Origin: a bacterium | Lineage (GTDB): Bacteria > Electryoneota > AABM5-125-24 > Hatepunaeales > Hatepunaeaceae | Length of the DNA: 36,615 nt | Assembly (NCBI GenBank): GCA_025774605.1 | Contig: JALGVR010000013.1 | Span: 1 to 36,615, forward strand | Direction of reading: 5' to 3' | In this document: positions 25,504 through 34,274 of the stretch, piece by piece | Numbering within the stretch: position 1 is the first letter of the stretch | How the letters are laid out: each line of letters begins with the position of its first letter | Position numbers and translations under genes: made by a program | Notes under the pieces: generated by a model | What the model saw: the letters and a program-made list of their open reading frames with translations, nothing else | Databases searched by the model: none | What the model was told of the DNA's origin: nothing

Positions 25504-27243
25504 TTAATACTTCCTCTCCATCGGTTGGAAGCGGGTGATGATCACCGGACGCCAGTCGAATTCAACGCCGCCGCCCGGTTTGCGCCAGGCAAGTGTGTGT
25601 TTCAGCCAGTTGTCGTCATCGCGCTTGGGGAAGTCTTTCCTGAAGTGCGCGCCGCGGCTCTCCCTTCTGCCCAATGCACCTGAAACGATAACCTCTGAGA
25701 ATTCGAGCAGATGACCCAGTTCGATCGCCTCCATCAGGTCGGAGTTCATTACCTTCCCCTTGTCGTCGATGGAGATCTCCTTGAACATTTCCTGCAGTTC
25801 TCTCACATGATCGAGCTGCTTCTTCAGGTCGGCTTCGTTGCGGAACACGCCACAGCGAGCGGTCATGGTTTCCTGGAGATCGGCGCGAATATCAGCAACC
25901 TTTCTGCTGCCGTTCGCCTTGAGGAACCAGTCGACTTCCGCTTGGGCTCGCGCGCGCGGGTTTTTCGGCAGATCGCTGAAGTCTATATTCGACAGGTCCG
26001 CCCGCGCCGAACGTCCCGCGATGCGCCCGAACGTCGTCGCTTCGAGCAGAGAGTTCGTTCCCAGCCGGTTGGCGCCATGCACCGATACGCACGAACACTC
26101 TCCCGCCGCGTACAGACCGGTTATCCGCTCCAGCTTGCCGTTCTTCACCACGTGACATCCGTTGTCAACCGGAATGCCGCCCATGGAATAATGTGCCGTC
26201 GGCTGAATGGGAATAGGCTCCTTGAAACAATCGATGCCTGAGAAGTTGAATGCCAGGTCGTGGATTTGCGGCAGCCGTTCCATGATCCGCTCTTTGCCGA
26301 GGTGGGTAATATCGAGATGGATGTAGTCCTTGCCGTCGATGCCCCGTCCCTCGTCGATTTCAGTCTGCATCGAGCGCGCCACCACGTCCCGGGGCGCCAG
26401 CTCCATCAGCGTCGGTGTGTAGCGTTCCATGAACCGTTCGCCGTCCCGGTTCTTCAGGTAGCCGCCTTCGCCGCGCGCGCCCTCCGTAACAAGTATTCCC
26501 TGTTTCCACAGCCCGGTCGGGTGGAACTGGACGAACTCCAGATCCTGCAACGGCAGCCCGTTCCTCAGCACCAGACCCAGACCGTCGCCGGTGTTGGCGT
26601 GGGCGTTGGAGGTGATCTTGAAAGCCCTGCCGTAGCCGCCGGTGCCCATAACCACCGCCCGCGCGTGGAATACGTGGAGACCGCCGTTGCGGATGTCCCA
26701 CGCCACGCATCCCTTGCAGACGTCGTCTTCGATGATCAGGTCAAGGACATCGAACTCGCTGAAAAAGCGGATATGGTTCTTCAGCGAATTTTCGTACAAC
26801 GTATGCAGCAACACATGACCGGTGTAATCGGAGGAGTAGCAGGCTCTAAGGGCTGCCTTCTCACCGAAATTCAACGTATGACCGCCGAACTTGCGCTGGG
26901 CGATCAGACCATCCTTGGTGCGCGAAAAAGGAACGCCGAGATGCTCAAGGTCGTAAACCACGTCCGGAGCCTGACGCACCAATATCTCAATGGCGTCCTG
27001 ATCACCGAGGTAGTCCGATCCCTTGACGGTGTCGAACATGTGGTATTCCCAGTTGTCGTCGTCGATGTTGCCGAGCGATGCGGCGATGCCGCCCTGTGCC
27101 GCGCCGGAATGCGAGCGGGTCGGGAAAACCTTTGTCACAACCGCTGTGTTGTACTCGCGCGATAAACTGACCGCGGCTCTGAGACCGGCAAGTCCCGAAC
27201 CAATTACGACAGCGTCAAATTTATGTAGTTGTCTGTCAGCCAT
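25504..27243 (-). CDS. sdhA: Succinate dehydrogenase/fumarate reductase flavoprotein subunit
   Basis: Catalytic flavoprotein interconverting succinate and fumarate. FAD-binding [10 protein letters not shown] sits at residues 15-24; H45 in [10 protein letters not shown] is the covalent FAD attachment residue; [23 protein letters not shown] and [12 protein letters not shown] mark the substrate and flavin sites. The frame extends upstream to 27438, but the ATG at 27241-27243 matches the family start and gives 579 aa, a normal length. It follows sdhD by 11 bases and precedes sdhB, an ordinary C-D-A-B order. Confidence 0.95.
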   Translation of the reverse strand: MADRQLHKFDAVVIGSGLAGLRAAVSLSREYNTAVVTKVFPTRSHSGAAQGGIAASLGNIDDDNWEYHMFDTVKGSDYLGDQDAIEILVRQAPDVVYDLEHLGVPFSRTKDGLIAQRKFGGHTLNFGEKAALRACYSSDYTGHVLLHTLYENSLKNHIRFFSEFDVLDLIIEDDVCKGCVAWDIRNGGLHVFHARAVVMGTGGYGRAFKITSNAHANTGDGLGLVLRNGLPLQDLEFVQFHPTGLWKQGILVTEGARGEGGYLKNRDGERFMERYTPTLMELAPRDVVARSMQTEIDEGRGIDGKDYIHLDITHLGKERIMERLPQIHDLAFNFSGIDCFKEPIPIQPTAHYSMGGIPVDNGCHVVKNGKLERITGLYAAGECSCVSVHGANRLGTNSLLEATTFGRIAGRSARADLSNIDFSDLPKNPRARAQAEVDWFLKANGSRKVADIRADLQETMTARCGVFRNEADLKKQLDHVRELQEMFKEISIDDKGKVMNSDLMEAIELGHLLEFSEVIVSGALGRRESRGAHFRKDFPKRDDDNWLKHTLAWRKPGGGVEFDWRPVIITRFQPMERKY

Positions 27244-27254
27244 TAATGATCTCC

Positions 27255-27617
27255 TCAAGCCAGACCGAGGATCGTCATCGATCCCACGATCAAGAAATAC
27301 AAAGCGCCGATCCACAATCCGGCCACCACGATCATGCGCAGGCCGGTTGCCCGGATGTAATCCTGCACGATAAGCAGCGCGCCGTTCATCGCATGATAGA
27401 CGGCGGTTACGACGAACAGTATATCGAAGGCGCGCCATAACGGATTGTTAAGCCGCTCCATCACCGAACCGAAGGTTATTTCACCATGGTCAGGCGCCGA
27501 GAAGTGCAACACCCAGAAATGAACCAGCAGCGCCAGCAGAAGAAATACTCCGGAGATACGCTGGAAGAACCAGCTGAACGCACCGCCGGAACGAATGCCG
27601 CGATCACGGTCACTCAT
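27255..27617 (-). CDS. sdhD: Succinate dehydrogenase membrane anchor (SdhD)
   Basis: Hydrophobic anchor of 120 aa with three membrane helices (about 17-38, 62-85, 92-116). It binds quinone and, with SdhC, heme b. Likely ligands or quinone-site residues are H33 in LLVHFW and the histidine in VYHAMNG, a motif mirrored in SdhC. The ATG lies inside the last codons of sdhC (8-base overlap), so translation is coupled. Confidence 0.88.
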   Translation of the reverse strand: MSDRDRGIRSGGAFSWFFQRISGVFLLLALLVHFWVLHFSAPDHGEITFGSVMERLNNPLWRAFDILFVVTAVYHAMNGALLIVQDYIRATGLRMIVVAGLWIGALYFLIVGSMTILGLA

Positions 27618-28053
27618 CCTTCACCTCCCACCCGGCCAGGAAAGTCTCCTGCGCGATCGAGGCTTCTTCTATGATGTGGTAGTTGCTTTTGTCCGGGTTG
27701 TGCTTCCAGTACATGGCATGGGTAAAGATGGGGTAGGCGCCGGCGACGAACAGCACCAGGCCGATCGCGGCGAGTATCCAGAACATCTTTGCCTGGAACA
27801 ACGCCCCCTTCCAGAAGTCTATGATAAGGATGCGCACACCATTCAAGGCATGATATATGACTACGGCGTAAAGTCCGATCTCGAGCAGACGAAACTGCCA
27901 CGATCCGAGAAACGCCATGGTTTCGTTGAACTTGCCTGGATTGTGAAGGTTGCTGATGACAGTGATATGCATTGCCAGATATATTATCAGCAGGATACCC
28001 GTAGTACGAAACAGTATCCAGGCAAGCATACCGGTTTTGGGTCGATAAAACAT
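27610..28053 (-). CDS. sdhC: Succinate dehydrogenase cytochrome b subunit (SdhC)
   Basis: First gene of the sdh operon: a 147-aa anchor with three membrane helices (about 10-31, 53-75, 89-112). It shows the cytochrome b556 landmarks: FRTTGILLIIYLAMH near the N-terminus with a histidine, and YHALNGVRILIIDFW, the heme-ligand and quinone-site motif. A 30-residue polar C-terminal tail is longer than usual. AGAGGT lies shortly before the ATG. A TATAAA sits about 30 bases upstream, but no good -35 accompanies it. Confidence 0.9.
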   Translation of the reverse strand: MFYRPKTGMLAWILFRTTGILLIIYLAMHITVISNLHNPGKFNETMAFLGSWQFRLLEIGLYAVVIYHALNGVRILIIDFWKGALFQAKMFWILAAIGLVLFVAGAYPIFTHAMYWKHNPDKSNYHIIEEASIAQETFLAGWEVKDE

Positions 28054-28147
28054 ACAGACCTCTATAGTTTATAGCCTGTCTGTCCTCACTCTTCAGTTGA
28101 GATGGGGATCCAAAGAAGTAACGTTATCAGGTTAGCGTTGCAGTAAT

Positions 28148-28187
28148 ATAAAAAAAAAGCGGGATAGAGCAAAGCCTATCCCGCTTT
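28148..28187 (-). terminator. Rho-independent terminator of the sigma factor gene
   Basis: A perfect 12-bp stem AAAGCGGGATAG (28156-28167) / CTATCCCGCTTT (28176-28187) with an 8-base loop is followed, on the minus strand, by an unbroken run of Ts. It sits 21 bases past the sigma factor stop and separates that gene from sdhC. Confidence 0.92.
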
Positions 28188-28208
28188 GAATGATGGTTGC
28201 ACAGAGTT

Positions 28209-29120
28209 TCAACCCAAATATGTGCGGAGGGATTTGGAACGCGATGGATGATTCAACTTACGAATGGCCTTCTCCTTGATCTGGCGGACCCGTTCGCGGG
28301 TTAGTTTGAATTCAACTCCGATCTCCTCAAGGGTCTTCTGGTCTCTCCCGATCCCGAAGTAGTATCTTATTACTTCCGCCTCGCGTTTAGTGAGCGTGGA
28401 GAGCGCGCGTCTGACCTCTTGCTTGAGTGACTCCGTCATAAGATGGGAATCCGGGGACGGTTGCATATCATTGCGGATGATGTCCAGCAACCGATTGTCC
28501 TCACCGTGAGCGAAGGGCGCGTCCATGGAAAGATGACGCCCCGCCATTTTCAGCGTGTCGGTCACCTCGTTGAGATTCATCTTCAGCTCGTTGGCGATCT
28601 CGTCGGGTGAAGGTTCCCGCTCATATGCCTGTTCAAGTGTGCTGAAGACCTTGCCTATCTTGTTCAGAGCCCCGACCCGGTTGAGCGGGAGTCGAACAAC
28701 ACGAGACTGCTCCGCCAATGCCTGCAGTATCGACTGGCGGATCCACCATACCGCGTACGAGATGAACTTGAATCCACGGGTCTCGTCGAAACGTTGCGCG
28801 GCTTTGATCAGGCCGAGGTTTCCCTCGTTGATCAGGTCGCCCAACGACAGACCCTGGTTCTGGTACTGTTTGGCGACCGAAACGACAAACCGCAGGTTGG
28901 CTCTGACCAGTTTGTCAAGTGCTTTCTGCTGCTCCCGGCATCCATACTTGGGTTTGTCCCCGTTTACAACCTCCGGATCCTCATCGGCCTTGTAGTTGAT
29001 GATCCGTGCCAGATGAATCTCCTCGTCCGGGCTGAGAAGTTCCACCTCTCCGATCTCCTGCAGATAACGCTCGAGAGATTGGTTGGTTCTGATGCTTGGT
29101 TTTTTCGTAATCTTGCTCAT
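28209..29120 (-). CDS. rpoD: Primary-type sigma factor (RpoD family, FCB form)
   Basis: Sigma70-family factor directing RNA polymerase to promoters. It lacks region 1.1 and begins at region 1.2 ([20 protein letters not shown]), as in Bacteroidetes/Chlorobi. Regions follow in order: 2 ([21 protein letters not shown] through [15 protein letters not shown]), 3 ([12 protein letters not shown] onward) and 4 ([16 protein letters not shown], then [22 protein letters not shown]). Between 1.2 and 2.1 there is an insertion of about 20 residues (around [19 protein letters not shown]) where relatives have a short turn. Length 303 aa. It could be the housekeeping factor or a close group-2 paralog. A clear promoter and terminator make it monocistronic. 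Confidence 0.92.
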   Translation of the reverse strand: MSKITKKPSIRTNQSLERYLQEIGEVELLSPDEEIHLARIINYKADEDPEVVNGDKPKYGCREQQKALDKLVRANLRFVVSVAKQYQNQGLSLGDLINEGNLGLIKAAQRFDETRGFKFISYAVWWIRQSILQALAEQSRVVRLPLNRVGALNKIGKVFSTLEQAYEREPSPDEIANELKMNLNEVTDTLKMAGRHLSMDAPFAHGEDNRLLDIIRNDMQPSPDSHLMTESLKQEVRRALSTLTKREAEVIRYYFGIGRDQKTLEEIGVEFKLTRERVRQIKEKAIRKLNHPSRSKSLRTYLG

Positions 29121-29163
29121 TGCATCCGGCTGGTTTGAAACATAGGCTGGAAATAACCCTCAT

Positions 29164-29210
29164 TCAGAGTAACCCGGGGGCTGGATTATGAGTCGCGCAT
29201 CTGAGTAACC
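29164..29210 (-). repeat. Direct repeat in the sigma factor leader
   Basis: TCAGAGTAACC (29164-29174) and TCTGAGTAACC (29200-29210) match at 10 of 11 positions with a 36-base period inside the roughly 120-base 5' leader of the sigma factor mRNA. They could be regulator sites or mRNA structure. Confidence 0.35.
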
Positions 29211-29232
29211 TCCGGGTAGGGTAACTTATTAA

Positions 29233-29244
29233 AGTTGCGCAACT
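29233..29244. promoter_or_regulatory. Perfect palindrome at the sigma factor transcription start
   Basis: AGTTGCGCAACT is a perfect 12-bp dyad placed over the predicted +1 of the promoter at 29249-29277, flanked by an offset GTAAC (29221-29225) / GTTAC (29251-29255) pair. The position suits an operator. No regulator is identified. Confidence 0.4.
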
Positions 29245-29248
29245 ACAT

Positions 29249-29277
29249 ATGTTACGAATCAATCAGAGATTTGTCAA
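29249..29277 (-). promoter_or_regulatory. Promoter of the sigma factor gene
   Basis: On the minus strand a consensus -35 TTGACA (29272-29277), a 17-base spacer and TAACAT (29249-29254). This gives a 5' leader of about 120 bases. Confidence 0.7.
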
Positions 29278-29404
29278 TAGTAAAAGGTGTGTTTTTTACG
29301 GCGGATCTATATTTAGGGCTGTTTGGAATAGGCAGATTGACTAAAAAAATGCTCTTGTTATGCATTTGTTTATATAGAGATCTGATGGTTTCCTTCAGAT
29401 TAAT

Positions 29405-29827
29405 CTATTTCAGGTTCAGCATCAAGTCAGCCAGACCGATAATATCATCACGCAGCTTGACCAATGCTGTAGAAGGATCGTTCAGCATGTCTTCACGGGA
29501 TTTGGCGTAGTCCGGCGCCTCCCTTGAACCGGTCAGGTAATGATAGTAGCTCATCGGTTTCAGGTTCGCCCGGGTTATAATTTCCTGCTTGTCAAGCTTT
29601 CCGATTTCCAGGATTTTCTCCCAAAGCAGATCCGTGGCTTGTGAATATCCCTCAACCCGTCGCAGCACTGTCTGATGATTCATCTTTTCAATCGGCAGCA
29701 GCTCGTTAATCCTTTCAAGAAGTTCTTCGGCCGTCAATTCAACTGCTCCGGTAGAAAATTGGTTGATCAATTCGCCGATATGATCACCAATATCCTCAGT
29801 AAGATAGTATAATTCACTTTGAGGCAT
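29405..29827 (-). CDS. Unknown tandem-paralog family, copy 1 (140 aa, most divergent)
   Basis: I do not recognise this family. It looks wholly helical and soluble, with no signal peptide, cysteines or metal motif. It shares with copies 2 and 3 the blocks LPIEKM (about 45-50), RRVEGY (56-61) and, best of all, LKPMSYYHYLTGSREAPDY followed by a DMLNDPSTALVKL segment and DDIIGLADL at the C-terminus. The N-terminal 15 residues differ from the other copies, and the strongly basic patches of those copies are weaker here. A leader GACTTCCAGGA (complement of 29835-29845) precedes the ATG by 7 bases and is shared by all three. No terminator was found after it. Confidence 0.8.
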   Translation of the reverse strand: MPQSELYYLTEDIGDHIGELINQFSTGAVELTAEELLERINELLPIEKMNHQTVLRRVEGYSQATDLLWEKILEIGKLDKQEIITRANLKPMSYYHYLTGSREAPDYAKSREDMLNDPSTALVKLRDDIIGLADLMLNLK

Positions 29828-29916
29828 TTTCCCTTCCTGGAAGTCTGATTAAATTTATGTAAGACTGATCAAAAATGTGAACCGGGATCGAACATCATCC
29901 GGTATGCCTTACCCCA

Positions 29917-30351
29917 TTACGCTGGTTTCTTCTTCACCTCTTTCAACAGTCTCGCCATACCGACGATATCATTGGAAAGCTTCACCAATGCGGCGTTCGG
30001 GTCGTTGAGCAGATCATCGCGGGTCTTCATGTAATCGGCGGGCTCGCGCGAACCAGTGAAATAATGATAGTAACCCATCGGCTTGAGCTTGGCTCTGATA
30101 ACGATCTCTTTGCGATCGATGGCGCTTTCAGCGATCAACTTGTCAAACAATAAGTTACTGGCATGAAAAAAACCTTCCACCCTCCGGCAGATTGTATTTC
30201 TGTCCAGTTTATCGATCGGCAGCATCTTCTTGAGACGAAAAGGAAATTCCTCGACGCTGATCTTCAGTGTCCCCGACGAGAACTCATCAACCAAATTGGA
30301 AATCTGTTTGCTTAATCCCGGGTTTATGTAATGTAAACCCTTATATCGCAT
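29917..30351 (-). CDS. Unknown tandem-paralog family, copy 2 (144 aa)
   Basis: Close paralog of the copy at 30612: both begin MR.KGLHY.NP.LSKQIS.LVD and share RLKKMLPI, CRRVEG.FHASNLLF, KLKPMGYYHYFTGSREPADY and RDDLLNDP..ALVKLSNDI.GMA. The middle blocks hold many Arg/Lys residues, and the FTGSRE motif is followed by an acidic-basic helix. Nucleic acid or protein binding is possible but nothing proves it. The ATG is preceded at 8 bases by the same GACTTCCAGGA leader (complement of 30360-30370). It stands 89 bases upstream of copy 1 and about 260 bases downstream of copy 3. Confidence 0.8.
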   Translation of the reverse strand: MRYKGLHYINPGLSKQISNLVDEFSSGTLKISVEEFPFRLKKMLPIDKLDRNTICRRVEGFFHASNLLFDKLIAESAIDRKEIVIRAKLKPMGYYHYFTGSREPADYMKTRDDLLNDPNAALVKLSNDIVGMARLLKEVKKKPA

Positions 30352-30611
30352 ACTTATACTCCTGGAAGTCCCAAGACTTGCTCGAATCGTAAAGATATCG
30401 CGCTGATGAATGTTTCAATCTGGATCCTTAGTGATATTCAAGGTAAATCAGTGTTCCACTGTTAATGACAGGCAATTAACCGTCTCTTGCCAGGCGGAGA
30501 AACCTGACTGAATGGGAGTCTCTATTTGACGTAACCTCATCATCCGGATCCGGCATCACATATTCCCTCGAGATCCCCAGTCAGAACAGGTTTGTCACGA
30601 GCAACCGGATC
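30352..30611. other. Noncoding gap between paralogs 2 and 3
   Basis: These 260 bases hold no gene I can support. Small dyads are present (CAGTG/CACTG at about 30450-30462, TTAAT/ATTAA next to it). Copy 2 may have its own promoter here, since the gap is long for an operon, but no clear -35/-10 pair was found. Confidence 0.4.
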
Positions 30612-31058
30612 TTAAAACTCCAGCTCTATTTCCGTCTTCTCGGTGTCCGTCAGCAGACAAGCCATACCTATGATGTCGTTTGAAAGCTTTACCAGTGCAG
30701 TGGACGGATCATTGAGAAGATCATCTCGTGTTTTAAGGTAATCGGCTGGTTCTCGTGAGCCCGTGAAATAATGGTAATACCCCATCGGTTTCAGCTTCGC
30801 CTTGTCAATGATCTGCTTCCGATCTTTTCTTCTGTTCTCCATCAACTTCTCAAACAGCAGATTGCTGGCATGGAAATATCCCTCGACCCTACGGCACACG
30901 GTCTCACGTCTCATCTTCTCAATGGGCAGCATCTTCTTGAGCCGATAGGGGATCTCATCGGGTTTCAGCCTGATGGAGCCGTTGGAGACTTGATCCACCA
31001 ACTCGGAAATCTGCTTGCTTAACCGGGGGTTAACGTAATGTAAACCCTTGTTGCGCAT
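30612..31058 (-). CDS. Unknown tandem-paralog family, copy 3 (148 aa)
   Basis: First copy in the direction of transcription. Same architecture as copy 2, with an acidic extra tail (TEKTEIELEF). An invariant core, YYHY.TGSRE..DY.K.R.D.LNDP..ALVKL..DI.G.A, runs through the last third of all three proteins. Such strong conservation in a small protein suggests a binding surface or active site in the Tyr/His/Arg cluster. The leader GATTTCCAGGA (complement of 31066-31076) is 7 bases before the ATG, and a good promoter lies upstream (31188-31216). Function unknown. Confidence 0.8.
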   Translation of the reverse strand: MRNKGLHYVNPRLSKQISELVDQVSNGSIRLKPDEIPYRLKKMLPIEKMRRETVCRRVEGYFHASNLLFEKLMENRRKDRKQIIDKAKLKPMGYYHYFTGSREPADYLKTRDDLLNDPSTALVKLSNDIIGMACLLTDTEKTEIELEF

Positions 31059-31187
31059 GTGTCACTCCTGGAAATCTTATGATTCTGCAAGATATTCCGG
31101 GGACTTGTGCAGATGAAAAACCTAAACGGGCATGAGCCCGGTTGACCGACCGACTTGTCTGCCGGAAAACTAACGAACCTCCTGATT

Positions 31188-31216
31188 TATATAACCTTAG
31201 CAGTAACAGCAGCCAA
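31188..31216 (-). promoter_or_regulatory. Promoter for the paralog cluster
   Basis: On the minus strand TTGGCT (31211-31216), a 17-base spacer and TATATA (31188-31193), about 130 bases upstream of copy 3. Confidence 0.5.
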
Positions 31217-31336
31217 CAGATCAGACACAGCATTTTCGATATTTCGATCCTGCCTGATGCTCCACGATCGACGACTGCCATCAACCGCATTAAATCTGAA
31301 CGCCCGTTGAGAATATTTCACAACGGGGAAATTCGC

Positions 31337-31367
31337 TTGACACAAGATAGAGACATGCTTAAATTTG
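31337..31367 (+). promoter_or_regulatory. Promoter for the secreted sorting-domain protein
   Basis: A consensus TTGACA (31337-31342) is followed after 17 bases by TAAATTTG (31360-31367), which also fits the Bacteroidetes-type TAnnTTTG -7 element. It is about 110 bases upstream of the start codon. Confidence 0.55.
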
Positions 31368-31478
31368 TTGTATTATAAATAATCAAAGGATCAAACGCAA
31401 GCCCTGTTATGGATATTGTCACATATTTTAGTTTGATCGCCATCTAAATGGGGCTTGATCGACACAGGAGGTAGTTCT

Positions 31479-34274
31479 ATGAAGTGTTACGGCATTATTG
31501 GTCTGTTGTGGGCGTTTCTTTTCACACCATTATCGGTTTTCAGTGCTCAGCCTGCAGACGATTCGGCTGTACTGGACAACCGGCATTCCGTCGGGTTGAT
31601 CCCCTTAATTGGCCGGGATGAGGCTGATGACGACAGCATCGTTTACGAATATGGCTTCGAGGACGGCTGGAGCGGCTGGACCACCGAAGACATGACGGAT
31701 GTGGGCTTGATGTGGCATGTTTCCGAGGAACACGCCTGGGAGGGAGGCAGCAGTTGGTGGTGCGGCGACGAACATCTGGGCGGGTATGACAACCACTGGC
31801 TCCAGTACTTGATGACACCGGTGCTTGATCTGAGTGACCACGAAGATTTAAGCCTCGTCTTCAAGCTTTATTACAACTGTGAAGACCCTGATCATGATGA
31901 TCTGGATCCGCCGGATCCGAACGACTGGCCCGACTACGACGGTTGGGACGGCTGCAACGTCTGGATTTCAACCAACGGCGGTGAGGATTGGGAGGTCTTG
32001 ACGCCGGTTACGCCGGATTACGATTTCGAGAGCCTCTTCAGTTTCGGTGAAGAGTGGGGAATGGGGGCGGGCATTCCCGGCTGGGCGGGCTTTGAGACCG
32101 AATGGTTCGACGCGGAGTTCGACCTCAGCGATTACGCCGAAGAGGAAGTGCAGATCAGGTGGGCTTTCTGCAGTGATCCGGGCTGGGCGACCGGTGACGA
32201 TCCTGACGTTGACCGGGAGGCAATCGGCATGCTGGTCGACGAATTGCAGATACTCGACGGAGAGGACGTCGTCTGGGAGAACGACGGCACCGAGGTCGGT
32301 GACATGGAACGCCTGTCAATGGGGGAATCCGCCGGAGATCACTGGGAGATCAGCGACGATGACGCGCATTCGGGTGATTTCAGCGCCCATTGCCCCATCG
32401 AATTCGCACTGCGCGATGCTCTGATTTCACCACCGCTTGATATCCCGGAAGAGGGCTGGTACACGTATTTTGATTTCTGGGTTATCGCGAACACCAGGAT
32501 GTCTGATTCAAACAATGACGGTTACCTCGACGACTATTTCAGGATCGAAGTCAGCGATGACGAAGGCGTGACGTGGCAGGACGTGATTTACGACTATGGC
32601 GATGCGGGACATCCGGATTTCTTTGAAGACTGGGGTTATTACGGTCCGGACGTCTGGTTCAGATCCCCTGATTTCGCGGAGTGGCGGGGAAAGCTTAACC
32701 TGACGCAATTCGCCGGTGAAACGGTCTATTTGAGGTGGGTCTGCCTCACCGACAGTGTAACTGAAGGCGACCAGGGGACCGGTATATGGATCGATGATTT
32801 CAGGCTGCTGACGACCTCGCGCCGTGAGACCGATGTCGGCATCGAGTGGATGTACATCGCCTATCCTGTTACAACATCCGCTGTAACGCCATGCCATATT
32901 CTGGTAAAGAATCACGGCCTGGCAACGCAGGACTTCGTACAGAAGTTCTTCAGGATCGACGATGCTGAACGTGGAACACCGATTACACCCTGGCAGGAGG
33001 ATCTGCCGCCGGATTCGAGCGAAACCTACAATTTCCGTCTGAGGGAACTGCCCTACGCCGGTATGGCGACTGTAACAGCATGGCTTCAGGTGCAGGATGA
33101 CGAAGATCCGTCCAACGATCATGTGTCCGCCGATCTGGTGATATATCCTGATAATATGGCTAAACTCGGTTACGATATGCGTCAATGGGACACCCGGATA
33201 ACGTTTGCGGTGGACAACGGTCCCGCCGTCCTGTTTACGCCGTCCGACGATGACTTCGCCGATGCCTTTGATCTGAATGCGATCGAGGTTCGTTGGAGCA
33301 ACGCCGAGCAGGACGAGGATGTGACAACGACCCTGCGTGTGTTTGACGAAATCAACAATACGCTGGGCAGGGAGCTGTATTCGAGGGAGATTACCGTTAC
33401 CCCGGACGATCTCTATCCGAATGTACAGCGGATCGATCTGAGTGATGTCGAAGCGTTGAAGAAGCTTGATGAGGATTTCTTCGTATACTTCAACATCAAT
33501 CATTACAACGAGGAGAACGACAACTATTGGCCCCAGCCCCTGGGCAGGAGTATCGGCGGCAACGATCCCCACTGGGGCGACGGGCATTATTTCGTGGCGA
33601 ATGGTCAGAATGCTGAGTCCAGAGACGAGCTGGAATACCAGATCCAGGCGATTGTGTCTGAAGCAGAGACGATTGCCGACGGTATCGACCTGGTGGCAAG
33701 CCGCGACGAGATCGATTTCGGTGAAGTCTGGCGCGCGAAGACGGTCCGTTTGACGGCTTTCGGCGGTGGGGCGGAACCGGTTACGATCGACGGCGTTTCA
33801 GTTGATAACGACGCCTTTACCGTTACGGCCGACAGTGAGTTTCCAATCGTTCTGACCACCTGCTCACACGCGGTGTTCAACGTGACTTTCGAGGTCGACG
33901 AGGAGGACGATTACAGCGGCTTGCTCACCTTCGACTGCGACGATGAGACACCGCCCGAGGTCCAACTGAATGCGGTCTACAATGTCGAGAGCAGAGAGAC
34001 GACGCCGCCAGCCGGTTTTGCGCTGGGCGAGGCATATCCGAACCCGTTCAACGCCACGGCGGTAATACCGTTCAGCCTGCGTCAGCAGACGGATGTGAGC
34101 CTCGCGGTCTATGACCTGATCGGGCGCAAGGTGGCTGATCTGGTTCAAGGTAGCCTGCCGGCCGGCAGGCATGAGGTTACCCTTGATGCCGAGAGGCTTG
34201 CCGCGGGAGTTTATCTATGCCGGCTTGAGGCGGGAAGTTTCTCGTCGGTTCGTAAGGTCGTACTGATAAAGTAG
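31479..34274 (+). CDS. Large secreted multidomain protein with YPNPFN C-terminal sorting domain
   Basis: Secreted or surface protein of 931 aa. Signal peptide MKCYGIIGLLWAFLFTPLSVFSA. Two jelly-roll or MAM-like modules of the immune-inhibitor-A type follow: YGFEDGWSGWTTEDM with DGWDGCNVWISTNGGEDWEVL, and a second with VSDDEGVTWQDVIYDYG. Then come a CARDB-like segment (DVGIEWMYIAYPVTTSAVTPC to EDPSNDHVSADLVIYP), a choice-of-anchor-D-like domain (about 760-850, DEIDFGEVWRAKTV) and the C-terminal tail GEAYPNPFNATAVIPFSL ... AGVYLCRLEAG. That tail is the type-IX-like or FlgD-Ig-like sorting domain of FCB bacteria. No catalytic motif is visible. It is very acidic and Trp-rich. The start is the ATG after AGGAGG (31466-31471), not the open frame's earlier codon. 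Its TAG lies in a MITE-like element. Confidence 0.85.
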   Translation: MKCYGIIGLLWAFLFTPLSVFSAQPADDSAVLDNRHSVGLIPLIGRDEADDDSIVYEYGFEDGWSGWTTEDMTDVGLMWHVSEEHAWEGGSSWWCGDEHLGGYDNHWLQYLMTPVLDLSDHEDLSLVFKLYYNCEDPDHDDLDPPDPNDWPDYDGWDGCNVWISTNGGEDWEVLTPVTPDYDFESLFSFGEEWGMGAGIPGWAGFETEWFDAEFDLSDYAEEEVQIRWAFCSDPGWATGDDPDVDREAIGMLVDELQILDGEDVVWENDGTEVGDMERLSMGESAGDHWEISDDDAHSGDFSAHCPIEFALRDALISPPLDIPEEGWYTYFDFWVIANTRMSDSNNDGYLDDYFRIEVSDDEGVTWQDVIYDYGDAGHPDFFEDWGYYGPDVWFRSPDFAEWRGKLNLTQFAGETVYLRWVCLTDSVTEGDQGTGIWIDDFRLLTTSRRETDVGIEWMYIAYPVTTSAVTPCHILVKNHGLATQDFVQKFFRIDDAERGTPITPWQEDLPPDSSETYNFRLRELPYAGMATVTAWLQVQDDEDPSNDHVSADLVIYPDNMAKLGYDMRQWDTRITFAVDNGPAVLFTPSDDDFADAFDLNAIEVRWSNAEQDEDVTTTLRVFDEINNTLGRELYSREITVTPDDLYPNVQRIDLSDVEALKKLDEDFFVYFNINHYNEENDNYWPQPLGRSIGGNDPHWGDGHYFVANGQNAESRDELEYQIQAIVSEAETIADGIDLVASRDEIDFGEVWRAKTVRLTAFGGGAEPVTIDGVSVDNDAFTVTADSEFPIVLTTCSHAVFNVTFEVDEEDDYSGLLTFDCDDETPPEVQLNAVYNVESRETTPPAGFALGEAYPNPFNATAVIPFSLRQQTDVSLAVYDLIGRKVADLVQGSLPAGRHEVTLDAERLAAGVYLCRLEAGSFSSVRKVVLIK

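Larger units (their letters stand above)
31059..31478. other. Divergent intergenic region
   Basis: The 420 bases between paralog 3 (minus) and the secreted-protein gene (plus) carry one promoter for each direction, listed separately. A small CGGGC/GCCCG hairpin lies near 31128-31141. The short frames across it (30-90 codons) show no coding character. Confidence 0.5.

Noticed and set aside
27244-27438. N-terminal extension of SdhA
   Set aside because: It overlaps sdhD out of frame; the ATG at 27243 gives the normal MADRQ...VVIGSGLAG start.
29164-29210. Start of a CRISPR array
   Set aside because: Only two 11-base units with one spacer-sized gap and no cas genes; a leader repeat is the simpler reading.
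29235-29510. Plus-strand frame of 91 codons between the sigma gene and paralog 1
   Set aside because: It begins on the sigma promoter and ends inside paralog 1; no ribosome site, no coding character.
32508-33587. Minus-strand frame of 359 codons in the secreted-protein gene
   Set aside because: Shadow of the large plus-strand gene, which has a signal peptide and sorting domain.
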